From assembly GCA_020881915.1 (NCBI GenBank), contig JAJFPB010000004.1:2170001-2234000 (forward strand): 64,000 nt of DNA, given 5' to 3'. Numbering within the stretch: position 1 is the stretch's first letter; each line of letters starts with the position of its first letter. The DNA is from Paramyrothecium sp. XJ0827. Taxonomy: Eukaryota; Ascomycota; Sordariomycetes; Hypocreales; Stachybotryaceae. Shown here one piece after another: positions 10,665 to 21,680 of the stretch. The notes under the pieces were generated by a model that saw nothing but the letters and a program-made list of their open reading frames with translations, was not told where the DNA came from and made no database searches. Both the position numbers and the translations under genes were made by a program.

Positions 10665-11616
10665 GATACTCGTTCCATGAAGTCCAGGCGGGCCACCACG
10701 GAAATGCTTTCCTACCTGGGTCATCTGCACCGAGCAGAGACCACGATGCCGAGCGACGTTTGTGGGGTGCAGGAGTATGGATCCTGTTTGCGGAGAGCTC
10801 TCCGTAATCCGAGGGTCTCAGAATAGAGTCAGAGACGGGAACCATCCGAGGCCAGTCAAGCCACTCCACAAAGACGGGGGGTTAAGACCAGTCTCCGAGT
10901 CTGGCTCTGAAACTAAGGTGGCGCACCTGACGTAGAGCGAGGGCGAGAGTGGTTGAGAAGCGGCGACGACAAAAATTTTGACGGCGTCGTGGGAGAATGG
11001 GGTGGCCAACCGAACTCGGATCTTGTCCGACACTATTCATGCTTTTCCTGGCTTCTCGCGCCGAGTCTCCTCTCGGTCAACTTCCGTATCCGTGGGAATT
11101 GAACGGGAGAGCGACGCCCATGCAAGATAAGGTTGTGGCTCGGATTGGTCAGTTCGCTTCTCACATGGCAAATGCAGTGTCTGGGCCGATCATGATTCTA
11201 TCATCAAATGATTTCCCAGTTGGATCATCCGCGGATACGCAATTGGGGCTTTTGCTTGTACGCGCTCCACGTCGCCACGCCGGGGCCCGCCTGAACAGTT
11301 AGCCGACACGGCAAAAGTAACGTGGATCTTGTTCCCGGGCGTAACAGATCTACCTTGCTTATTCCCATCCATTAACCGATCACCTCGCTCACCTCGCTCA
11401 TTTGACTCAACAACTGGACCACTTCCCCTCGACCTTGACTAGTGTCGTCGACGGTTACGCCAGCGCCTTCAGCTGCCGAACGGCTCCTACCGGGGGATGT
11501 CCGAGTATAGTATTTAGGTCGAGGACAATCCACTTCTATTTAGGCCAGTGCCGCGGTCGGATTACTTCCACACACTTTTAGGAAGAAGAAAAAGTCCACT
11601 CAAGGGGGGGGAGGTG
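10665..11616. promoter_or_regulatory. Divergent promoter region between MFS transporter and amidohydrolase
   Basis: This 952-bp region separates two head-to-head genes. It contains no convincing reading frame. Near the amidohydrolase side lie overlapping inverted CGG triplets (11481-11503) followed by an AT-rich TATA-like segment (TATAGTATTTAG at 11506-11517), placed sensibly for transcription starting before the ATG at 11617. The division of control between the two genes is inferred. Confidence 0.5.
11481..11503. promoter_or_regulatory. Candidate Zn2Cys6 regulator site (CGG-N6-CCG overlapping CGG-N7-CCG)
   Basis: CGG at 11481 and CCG at 11490 form an inverted pair spaced by six bases; CGG at 11491 and CCG at 11501 form a second pair spaced by seven. 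Inverted CGG triplets are the standard recognition element of C6 dimers, and a C6 regulator gene ends about 1.9 kb away. Binding is inferred, and short motifs of this kind also arise by chance. Confidence 0.4.
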
Positions 11617-12750
11617 ATGGGTCTCGGACATTTCCTGCCCGTCACGTATAATAAGGCCGCCGACCTGTGCCTGCGGTCCAGCTCTTCTCGGGCGCCCAAA
11701 CTTATCGGATTATACGGCATGAGACGTCGAGCGTCGGTTGTTGTGGCAGTTGGTGCCAGTCCTCGCTCACAGCTGAATCCAAAGGCCCTCAGTGGTCGTC
11801 GCTACACGCACTCAACGGCACTTCATGCATTCGCAGCCTCGCAATGGGACCCCAGACCAAACGTCCTACCTCGAGCGCTGAATAAGCCTCTTCAGCTTCA
11901 AATGCCCAAGGGCGCCTGGGACTCGCACATACACATACTTGACCCAGACAAATATCCTTTGGCTCCTGGAGCGGCCTATCGACCCAGTGTTTTTACAATC
12001 AAGGACGCTCTGTCTTTCGAATCGTCGATTGGGATCCGCAATTTCGTCCTTGTACAGCCATCCATCTACGGCAATGACAACTCATGCGTTCTTGATGCTC
12101 TACGCAAGCTAGGGCCGCACCGCGCTAGAGGAGTTGTGTCGTTTGACCCGACTAGGACATCGGCTGCCGAGCTTCGTTGGTGGCATGAACTTGGTGTACG
12201 GGGGGTACGCCTTAATATCCAATCTAACAATCGCCGTATCAGCCGGGATGAGCTTGCGTGCGCCCTCCGGCAGTACGCCGACGCCGTGAGGTTTCTTGAT
12301 TGGGTTGTACAAGTGTATGTCCCAATGCCGTTGATTGAGGCTCTCGAAGATGTCATACCAACACTCAACGTCCGGGTCTGCATCGATCACCTTGGACACC
12401 CATGCCTTGACGAGTCAGGAAACGCCGTGAACCCATATCAGATACCCGGATTTGCGTCTCTTGCGAGGTTGCTTGATAAGGGTCACGCCTTCGTTAAGCT
12501 GTCGGCGCCGTACCGGGCCAGCAGGACCCACAACCATCCCGACCTAGAACCTGTCGTACGGGAGATTATTCGCCTCAAAGGAACGAGCAGGGTTGTCTTC
12601 GGCTCCGACTGGCCCCACACTCGGTTTGAAGGATTGGACATCAAGCCATGGGTGCAGACCTTGATGAACTGGTGCGCCGACGACAACTACTTGATTGAGA
12701 GGCTGTTCAAGGGCAATGCTGAAGATCTCTGGAATGTCCGCAAGCATTGA
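11617..12750 (+). CDS. Amidohydrolase, 2-pyrone-4,6-dicarboxylate-hydrolase-like (Amidohydro_2)
   Basis: A TIM-barrel metal-dependent hydrolase of 377 aa without introns. The catalytic domain starts at about residue 96 with WDSHIHILDP (the HxH metal ligands), followed by YPLAPGAAYRPS as in LigI-type lactonases. Further markers are VLVQPSIYGND, RGVVSFDP, GVRGVRLN, the IDHLGHP strand and GSDWPHTRF, which supplies the late catalytic Asp. Relatives open lactone rings such as 2-pyrone-4,6-dicarboxylate or muconolactones; the actual substrate is unknown. The first ATG after the TATA-like segment is at 11617 in a good context. A second ATG at 11719 starts a basic leader (MRRRASVVVAVG) that could be a mitochondrial signal, and the domain itself begins near 11902. 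It is divergent from the MFS permease and convergent with a C6 regulator. Confidence 0.85.
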   Translation: MGLGHFLPVTYNKAADLCLRSSSSRAPKLIGLYGMRRRASVVVAVGASPRSQLNPKALSGRRYTHSTALHAFAASQWDPRPNVLPRALNKPLQLQMPKGAWDSHIHILDPDKYPLAPGAAYRPSVFTIKDALSFESSIGIRNFVLVQPSIYGNDNSCVLDALRKLGPHRARGVVSFDPTRTSAAELRWWHELGVRGVRLNIQSNNRRISRDELACALRQYADAVRFLDWVVQVYVPMPLIEALEDVIPTLNVRVCIDHLGHPCLDESGNAVNPYQIPGFASLARLLDKGHAFVKLSAPYRASRTHNHPDLEPVVREIIRLKGTSRVVFGSDWPHTRFEGLDIKPWVQTLMNWCADDNYLIERLFKGNAEDLWNVRKH

Positions 12751-13407
12751 AAACAGCAAGCCCGTTCTATTGTTCGACAAATTCTCTATGGAAACCCCAG
12801 AGGCAAACAGCACTAACGCGAGGTTCTGATCACACACAAGCTTGGCACGCAAAGCCATTTGAAGGTCATAAAGCCGCTAAACGTCGCTACGGAGCGCTAA
12901 AATACAGATGGTCCGACAACTTGGACGTTGGCATTCCGTTAATGTCGCAGACCTATATTCGCAAAAGAAACCCAGCCAGATAACCTGCTCCGAAAACCCT
13001 TTCTCCAAGCGTATCCCATTTCTCAGGCGATACAAACAAGACAAAAGATGCAATATAAGTCGGAAAGAAGGCTAGAACCTTCGTTGAGAGAAAGAAGTCA
13101 ATCTTTCCTCACGACTTCGGCATCTACAATGAAGGGTAGGTCAAGTTCTGACGATGGCCAATCTCTTGGCTGGTCACCGATGGCTAGTGCAGCCTGCTGA
13201 ATTCCAAAAAAATCAAGCGAGAAGTGCCTAACCGGTATCCCGCGCCGAACAGTTGCGAATGCTATGATCATAGCAACCCCCGTCGCCGCTGATTCTGTCG
13301 CACAAGGGTGGAGAGGTACCGAGCGACAAATAAGCGGATCGAGGATCGAGGATCTCAAGAGTTGTGTGGGACGCCCCTATAAAACGACACTACAAGATAA
13401 TGCCCCA
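12751..13407. other. Convergent intergenic region, no gene seen
   Basis: 3' flanks of the amidohydrolase (plus) and the C6 regulator (minus). Only short chance frames are present. Confidence 0.5.
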
Positions 13408-15886
13408 TCAACCACGGGTGCTTTGTGTCTTTTGGCTATCGAGCTCATGGAGAGCTCCGACACCCACGCTTAATGGCTCAATCGAGGACATCGCCTCATA
13501 CACACCAGGATGCACCGATATGGATTCAGGCCGAAAAGTCGAAATCCACGGAGGCTGAAGATTTCCATCGGCAAGGTGCGTATGCGGGTGCTGATGCTGC
13601 GGAAGCGGCATAGAAACGGGAGCACTGCCGAAGAAACCCTGCACAAGCGGAACCTCGGCTGTCGTAGTCGGAGGGTGTGGGGCAGCTTCGGGAATCGGAG
13701 GGCTTGGAGAAATGCCAAGCACTGCGAGCTCACGTGTGATGTGATTCAAAGCAGTGCCAATTACTGCAGAATTATGTCAGCAATATTCTTTGAGGCCTTA
13801 GGTGGCAGGATGAACCGTACTTGGACTGATGTTCTTGACATGATCAAGAATTTGGATGCAATACGTCAACCTACGAAACGCCTGCTGATCGTTTGGCGAT
13901 GCTTGCACCTGTAAAAGAAACACAGAGGCCGCAATGTACACGCTATATGACTGCGACAAAACACAATAATCCATGCCAAAAGTTCGCCGAAAGAGATCGA
14001 AGATGGCAATAGTGGATGTGGCCGAGGTGACACATTCAACGAGATATTGATGTGTGGAACGGAACCCGTCCTCTTCAGAGTGGCCCCAACGACTGAGCAT
14101 GGGTCGGTAGAGCAAGATTCGGAATGTGTGGTATAGACAGCTGGGGCTGTTGTTAACGAAGATGTCGCGGGAATTCCAAAGAAGAAAGAAAAAATCAACC
14201 TACTTCATTGTGACGATATGTGACGGCGGCGAGAGAGAGGGTAGTGTCACAGGATCGATGCTTAGATATGGCGGCAATTCGTCCCACCACTGCTGTAAAG
14301 CGACCTCTTGGTTGTGCAGACACATGCGAACCTCGGTTTCTGTATTTTGGCCCAAGGGGTCATACATGTGGATCAGAATTTCATTCAGAATAACCGAGAG
14401 CCGACACATTGCCATGAAGCATGAGGTGGAGTGAGCCGCCGTTGGTGGATACTTCCAAGGCGTTCCTTCGCGGGCTGTACCGAATGGAACCCACATCTCG
14501 TTCTCACCCGAGTCGTCAACTGCAACCACGGTTAGCGGATCGTTCCGAAACCATACTATTGGCTGTAGACCTACACATGACCTGGGGTGGCGAGACCATT
14601 GAATGCTGTAGAGAAGGGGGTCTGCCAAGATATAAGCTAATGATCTTGTCCCAGAAATAGCAACTCCAGAAGAGCCTATGCCGGATCTCCACATCTTCAT
14701 CAGTTAAAGGCACGGAACCATGGTATCTCTGAACGTCAAGACAGATGCCCAGATGATCAATCAAGCGGAAAGCCAGTCCGCTATACGACCAAGCTTGCGT
14801 GGTATTGCCAAAGTTGCACTCCTGAGCGCTGAGTAGGAGCAACGTCTGGACTGTCGGGATATTACAGATGCCCGTGCTCAACTCTCCAAAGAGCATTGTA
14901 CGAGCATGTTCACCAAAGACGGCGCCGCCGTCGTACGATTCGTCTAGAAGCCGTTTCGTCTCGGTGTCGCCCTTCCCCCATCGTATAGAGTGTGACAATA
15001 CAGCGTTTAGTAGCGTATGCGAGTAATAAGGGCCCAATGTTTGCATATCACCTACCCCCGAGTCAGCATTCTGAAGAAGTTGATTTTGTTGGGAGGAACC
15101 TACGGGTGAAAGCTGGTCGGTATATGAAGTTGAACAAGGGCTGGATCCAGCACCAATGGACGTTCAACAGGTGATTGAATGGTTCCTGGTAAGAGGGTAA
15201 GCCAAACATTGACAATTGACTCGGAAATCTGGGTCGTACGGGAATATCAGAAAGATTTTCCATGGTACGTTGATGCCAAGCATTTGTAACGAGGCGGGCT
15301 CTCCTCTGAAAGTCTCTATCTGCAGAGGCTCTGATACCGCTGCCGGAAGTGCCGCGGTCGTTCGGCAAGTGGAAGAAGCTGGTAGCTCCATGATAGGTGA
15401 TGCCGCCTTGGTCGTCCACCTTCAGGCCGCCAAAGTTGAAGCCTGCGTTCTGCTGGTCTTCGGGGTGAGACCTGACCCTGACAGAAGATTCACTCAATGC
15501 TTGCCCTGGAGGTGTAGAGCGAACAGAGCCCGCGGCGGATATCGGGGATCTGTTGGTGGCAGCAAGCTGTTCTTCAAGCTCTTTGATACGTTCTTCTAAA
15601 CGTTGCGTATATGATAAAGTTGGATTCCTGGGAAGAATAAAATTAGCTCCGCGGCAGAGGCCCGACTGGATTGGCTTTTTGGCCTTACAGTCGATAGACG
15701 CATTCGTCATTCCGAGCAGAGCAGCGCTTGCAAATAGGTTGTTCGCCACCACATTTGACCTAGGAACTCAGGGGTTAGCTCAACCAACACTACCACCAAG
15801 AGACGACCAGCGAGACCAACCTTCCGCCTCCGACACGGCTCGCACGAGAAGGCACTTTTCTTCGTGGCCTTCGCCGAGGATGACAT
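13408..15886 (-). CDS. Zn2Cys6 transcription factor with fungal-specific TF domain
   Basis: Seven exons (15886-15821, 15759-15689, 15627-15104, 15051-14575, 14519-14204, 14140-13821, 13763-13408) encode 709 aa. All six introns are 52-63 nt. The first lies inside the zinc cluster, joining CEPCRRRK to VKCGGEQPICKRC and NDEC, which completes the six-Cys binuclear cluster. The next exon begins a coiled coil (RLEERIKELEEQLAATN). The middle-homology region reads YRPAFTRDMQTLGPYYS, then RLFWSCYFWDKIISLYLGR, PPSLQ and DDSGENEMW across the exon 4/5 junction, as in NirA/XlnR-like factors. The acceptor of exon 6 could lie six bases earlier, adding two residues. Its place beside a permease and an amidohydrolase suggests local pathway control. 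The C-terminal ~110 residues are Pro/His-rich. Confidence 0.87.
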
Positions 15887-18800
15887 GGTGGCTACATCCG
15901 CTCAAGAACAGAGCTTGACACGGAGGAAGAGAAACAGTCTTGAAAAAAGAACGAGCGATGCGTGGACGGTAATTCCCCGCTCCCGGTTGAGGTCAGGCCC
16001 CACATTGGGCGGAGGAAGACGGACGGTTCTTAAAGATATACGCGGCGCCTCCGCCGGATTTTCTATTTGACTTCGACTAAGTTCAACTGTCCAGCCATTG
16101 GCCAAGCTTGAAGATGGACGTTTGTGGGGAAGAGGCTGTGCATCGGCGTAAACCTACTAGAATGCGCTAAAGCCGGCATTTTCCAAAGCTACGAAGGTCA
16201 TCGACTGCGATAGCGGCCTCTGCACCGAGAGCCTTGTACCTGGATTCTACATGGCAATTGTGGCCTGGAGGCGTTACACTCGTGTCGAAGGGTGAGGCCA
16301 TGCTTTCTTGGCCTTCGCTTAGTTCGTCCCTTGCCCTAAGAGCTGGTACCGACCACTCCGCGGCATTTGCCGTTCCTCCGGGCCCGGTGGATGGAACCTT
16401 GGAAGGCGTAGGGCGTCATTTCGGACTAGGACCCTGTTTTTGCATGCTCCAGGGTCCTAGCCTAGCGGAAACACTAGTCGTTGGGCATCGCCGAGCACTG
16501 TCACTTTTTTCGAATAAGGCAGCTCTCCCACAACCCGGCTACCGTCTGGTCGGATGGACGGGTCGGGGATAGAGTTTATTGGATAAACAACTTCGTTACA
16601 GCCCTGTTACAGCCCTGCGAAAACCCCTCAGATCCAGGGAGTGCTTGGTTTGTCATGGGAAGCACAGACTATCGCACATCTCCGTCGTCGTCGTCGTCGC
16701 CGGCAGTTGCAGGGTGTCGTTGGTTGAGCACTTGCCGAGTCAAGTTGAAAAGCAAGACAAATGATGGAGAATACTTATCCAGACCCCCTCCCCCGACAGG
16801 GTGCGGGCGAGGAAAAGCGAAGTGCTTGAGGCGCATATGCACCAGACTGAATCGGTGCGATTTGTGATCGGCGGCAATGGACGAGGATGCAGGTGCACCA
16901 AATCACGAGCGATCTACATCCATGCAAGATGGGTTTATAAACACTTCACGCGATGCAACGCTCGCTCCCCTGGAAACCCGGGCGGAAAAAGATCGGAAAT
17001 GTGCGGATAACGCACCCTCCCCGTGTCTCTGGTGCTGAGAACAGTATACTTTCGGGAGAGGGAAAACCCAACGAGAAAAAATTGCATAGATCAACGAGTG
17101 ATCTGGCAGTCAATGCCTTTCTTGGAGGGGAGGGTCAAGTTGGGCAGCAAGTAGCCTGTCGGACCGGCAATTTGCATAACTCGGATGTCACGACTCGGGT
17201 TTGCTGACTCGGGTTTGATTTCCCCTGGTGCCGGATATATGAAGAGCATTGGTCTCGAGCCAAGTCAAATGCTGCTAGCCTAAGCAGACAAACCAGAGGC
17301 GCTTCTGGGTCGCTTGGTCAGGGGACGCTAGACCATGTGCGGATGACTGTTGCGATGCATCGTAGGGGGAATCCTGGCGCTGTGCCGGTGGGATAGCGTT
17401 GCGCAATGTCAGGGCCGGGGCAAAGCGCGACAGGCCCAGGTCGCGATGTACCTGCAGGAGGGCGTGCGTTTGTGTCCGTGTGTCTGTACAGGTCGTGGTC
17501 AACGGTTGATTACGACGTCGTCGGGAGGTCGCCTCAGCCCTCCTCCACGATGAGGCTTAGCAATTAAGCATGGCGGCAATGGGCCCTTTTAGATGCAAAC
17601 TCATGGCTCCGCATAAGGCGTTTAGTGGATCTGAGTCTCGGCATAGGTCATTCGGGTCTCGCTGGCACGGCACGTTGGCTCACGATCCTGCGGAGGGCGG
17701 GCTGCCTTTGCATTGGGTTCGGCAGTGCTGTGACCCCAAGAATCCGGGGGTCTGAAGCTTGATCTCGTGACATGGCAATCCCGCTTCGGGGAGACGTCCA
17801 TTCCGGAAAAAGCTCCTTCCGGGCTACGTCACACAAGGCAGGGCAAGGGGGCACCGATCTGGCCGTTAGCGTGCCTCGCCTTACATTACCTTAGATTGCA
17901 CTTGGCCGATGAAGGCGTCGCAAACTGGCACTCCACACGGACACGGCCAAGGCGAGGGGAAAAAACTAATTAGACGAATACCCGACGGGACATTACGACC
18001 CACGCCATGCATCAGACCGTTGAACTTTTGGCGTCTAGAAGTCTAGCCTTGTCAAACCCAAGGATGTTCCCACCACGTGTGCCGCGTCAACCTGCGTTAG
18101 GTCCTCGATGACACCCGGGTGCGGCACTCGGCCTGATGCAGTAGCTTTGACCGGGGAGAGTCGCGGTCAACTCCGCACTCGTCCGCAGAGCCGAAGCTTG
18201 CATTTCAGACGCAATGAGCCATGCTCTTGGCGGCAAACTAGCTTCAACCTACCGCGCGCCCAATCTAACGAGATTGCAGGGACCTTTCTGGTCACCCGGT
18301 TCCATTACTAGTCGACGGGTGCGACTCGTATTCCATCAGCCACCCAATTTTTCACAGGGACACAATTCGCCCTATCGTTGCAACGGCCAACAAGTTGAAA
18401 GGAGAAAAAAGCGAAACCGAGGATCAGCTCATGCCAAATTGATAATCAAACTGTTGGGCGAGATTTACCCGTCCCAAAAAGCTTGATCCCATATGCAGGA
18501 GTATGATTTTCTAATGTTTCCCCAACATGTTCCAAATAGAAGCGTTCTAGAATGAGCATCTTCTGGCGCGGTGCATCAATGAGAACGGTTTTCTGTAGCT
18601 CCTATCCAGTTATCGACGGATTGGTTGAACAAGCAATGTTCACCTCCAGCGGGGCGTAAAGCTTGCCCGGGACACCCGCGCACTCAAGATGTGCAAACCT
18701 AGGGCCTCCCGATCAGTCATCTCCGTTACACCGAGCCGGCCCATGACCCAATTCGTGCTAAACGCTTCTCTCGCCTAGATATCGTCCATTATCCCACTCT

Positions 18801-20921
18801 TGTCCGATGATTGCATGATCTAACTGCCGATGCTTGCCTCCTAGAGACTTACAAAACGGAACATGTGGTCGTTTGACGCGTCACTCACTCAACACTCCCC
18901 CCGGTACACGATGACTTCCTGGTAGCCTGTCTACGATGGGATTGCTTGATAGAGTCATGTGAAGATGTGGCGTACATCTTCGACTCTATCATTTGGATGA
19001 AACGGGACAAACATCCGATCATGAGTCCCTACTACCAACGATGAGGGGCTGAATGTAAAGAGTTTTCTAGCAGCGGCTGTCCCACGGCACTCCCGGGCGG
19101 GTAGGTGCTCGGTCAGATTCCGCATTTTGGCGTCCCAAAGGGGCTCGACGTCACGATTGCGTGGCCAAATCCAAGATAACAGCCCTACCATACTGCGGGG
19201 AGTGAAACACAAGAGAGCGGGCAACCTAGGGAATCATTATATTCAAGCCGCCTTCTAAGGGAGTTATCCAGCCCGGATCACCAACGCCGACACTATTTTC
19301 GGGCCCTGAATTCTGCAGAATTGTGAGAGGGGTTGATCATGTGAGCGACAAATGGGATGGGTGTGTCCCTGTAGATCTTGATGCCTAAAGCTTGTACCAA
19401 CCCCGGCTACTTTTGAGGATCGCCGAAAGGGTTAGTACGGCCACTCCGGATGGTCCATGCCCATTCGGTACTCGAGCGCCAACAAGCAGACACAATCATT
19501 CACGAGTTATCGTGATCATACTTTTACCCTTTCGGGCAGGGCTTCGAGGTCCTAAGCCTCGGCTGTGACATCCCATTGTTGCTATTTAAGGTATGGTAAT
19601 GGCACTGTTGAGGTCACAAGATCTTTCATTGACTGTACGTCAGCGGTTCCGTAGGCCTCTCAGCCATTGCGACAACAGCACTGCCCTCCAACAAAAAAAC
19701 ACGCCCATTATCGCCACTCTGATCGTATATCAGGCCAAGAGTTCCGCTAAGCCGCTGCAGATCCCTTGTAACGGGCGCTGCGAATCAGTCCATCTTGGCA
19801 CGTCGACGAAGCCCTGCCGCGAGAAACTGTATTGATGAGAGAATCCGGTCAAGGATCAGACTAAACCCCCGACGCACGAAAGGGCCAAGACTTCCCTCCT
19901 CACCGAGGCACAATGAGACGCCTTTTTGAGGGCGTAGACGGGAGCCCGGAAGGAACGCGGGACACATGCACTCTCGCGCATGGATGTAATTGCTTATGAA
20001 TGTGTTTGGGCGTTGGTAATGAACTGACTTTCTCGCCGAGTGGGTGGGGGTTTGGCCTTTTCTGGCCTTCTCCGGCGGTGTATATGAAGGGTGGTAGAAA
20101 AGGTTCGACCTGAATCATGGCCCCTGGAGCAAGAGTCCTTGGGGTCGCATGTTGGCCAGGGACGCCTCATGACCCCGTGAGACTCTTCATCGTTTCGACT
20201 TGATTGAGTCTGTAGCAAAGTTCACCCCGCACCAGAACTCGTTTTGAGCGCAGACTCGATGAAGAAATCCCGGATGCCGGTCACGACAGCCCTAGGTAGA
20301 CTCAGGCTTGCAAGCCCAGCTTCTCTTGCGCCTGTGTGGTGGAGGGCTCGGCTGCCATAGGCCACCTTGGGCTTTGAGATAAGAGCTACTTGTTACGGCG
20401 TCACATCTCGCATGTGAGAGCATGCAACGCAAAGCTTTGTTACGCGGCACTGTCAAGAGGGCCTGTTTGAGGGGGTCCATCGATGAATTGCTCTTCAACG
20501 CGGCACGGAAACATGTAATCAGGCTGACAGGTCTGCAAATGCCTAACAGCTCCGCACTCCGGCAATGGTTGCGTCCCCAACGCCACGGATTCAATTACAA
20601 ATCAAGATTTTCCTCAATGTCGAAATAACAACGCCCGGGCTGGTCCTCGCTTACCAAGCTGAACAGGCACACATTGGGATATCCGGGTATGCTGGCGTAC
20701 TGTTGGTGATGCGACTTTGACCATGTTGACCAGTCTCACGAGATTGGCTTGCAATTGAAATATATTGTAAGTTGATGATAATTTGAAGGCAGCCAGTAAC
20801 TCTGCAATTTGTTGTGTACCGGGCGGTCTCTTGTAGGAAAAGTGATGAAAAGAGTTAGACTGCCAGAAAAGACAATATTTATCGAACCATTTTCCTCAGC
20901 GGATATTCTGTCTGCTGTGGC

Positions 20922-20929
20922 TGTATAAA
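20922..20929 (+). promoter_or_regulatory. TATAAATA box in gene-free block
   Basis: A perfect TATAAATA lies 62 bases upstream of an ATG at 20991, followed by pyrimidine-rich sequence that would suit transcription initiation. The ATG opens only 28 codons. It is listed because this is the best core-promoter match in the 7.4 kb block. Confidence 0.35.
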
Positions 20930-20990
20930 TACCAACGTTCGGCCTTTCAATTATTTACTTCTCGAAGAACGATATCTTACTACTCAGCTA

Positions 20991-21680
20991 ATGTTCAGGG
21001 TAAGGTGGATCGCAGCGACACAGCTTGTTGTCTCCTCTCCCCGGTTGCACAATCTCACCTCCGTGGGACGTCTGTGACCATTGTGCTGTTGTCCGTCTTT
21101 CTCCACCTCAAAACAAGTGGACGCCGGTTCGACGAGCTAATGCACACACGGGCTTCGGCACGTGGTCGAGTGTGGAAATCGGGTTGACTCGTCAATTCGA
21201 GCCGCCCAGGCCGGACCCGGTTCGCCGACGCGGGCCATCGAAGTGGGGCCGATCAATGTCGCCCAGCTGAGGAATTTTCCCCCAGTAAGTACCGTGATCG
21301 GGATGGTCCTTGGCTTACAGGAATCCCTGTTCTAACATTTGAGATCGACGGCTTTATTTCTTAGTGTCTTGGTCAATTGCACTTCCGGGGCTGGCGGGGG
21401 TTTTGCGTCGTCGTCCTCGGTTCCTACGATGCTTTCGCCTGCGCATCGGAAAATTGCGACCGAGGCAATTGAAACCGGTCTTGGACAGATTGGAAGGCGA
21501 GGGTGCACATTGCCCAACTTGTCGCCACTACATTTCATGTGGTATGTCTTCCTGGTTTCCAGGGCATCGGACGTCAGTCACATGATGGTATCGTGATGAC
21601 TGTCACAGTGGGTGCTTCCATGCATGGTGGTGAGCCAGGTCCACACTTGCTGGCTAGGCCGTGTCAGCTTTGAAGTTCCC
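20991..21680 (+). other. Possible spliced transcript or decayed gene
   Basis: Downstream of the TATA box two intron-like units can be seen. One runs from GTAAGT at about 21284 through a CTAAC branch to TTAG at 21364. The other runs from GTATGT at about 21541 to CACAG ending near 21608. The exon between them is open in two frames; one reads EGEGAHCPTCRHYISCG, with a CxxC pair. No complete protein could be assembled from the first ATG, so this may be a non-coding RNA, a pseudogene or chance. Confidence 0.25.

Noticed and set aside
20102..20115. GGTTCGACC, a second B-box look-alike
   Set aside because: No cloverleaf can be formed with the flanking bases.
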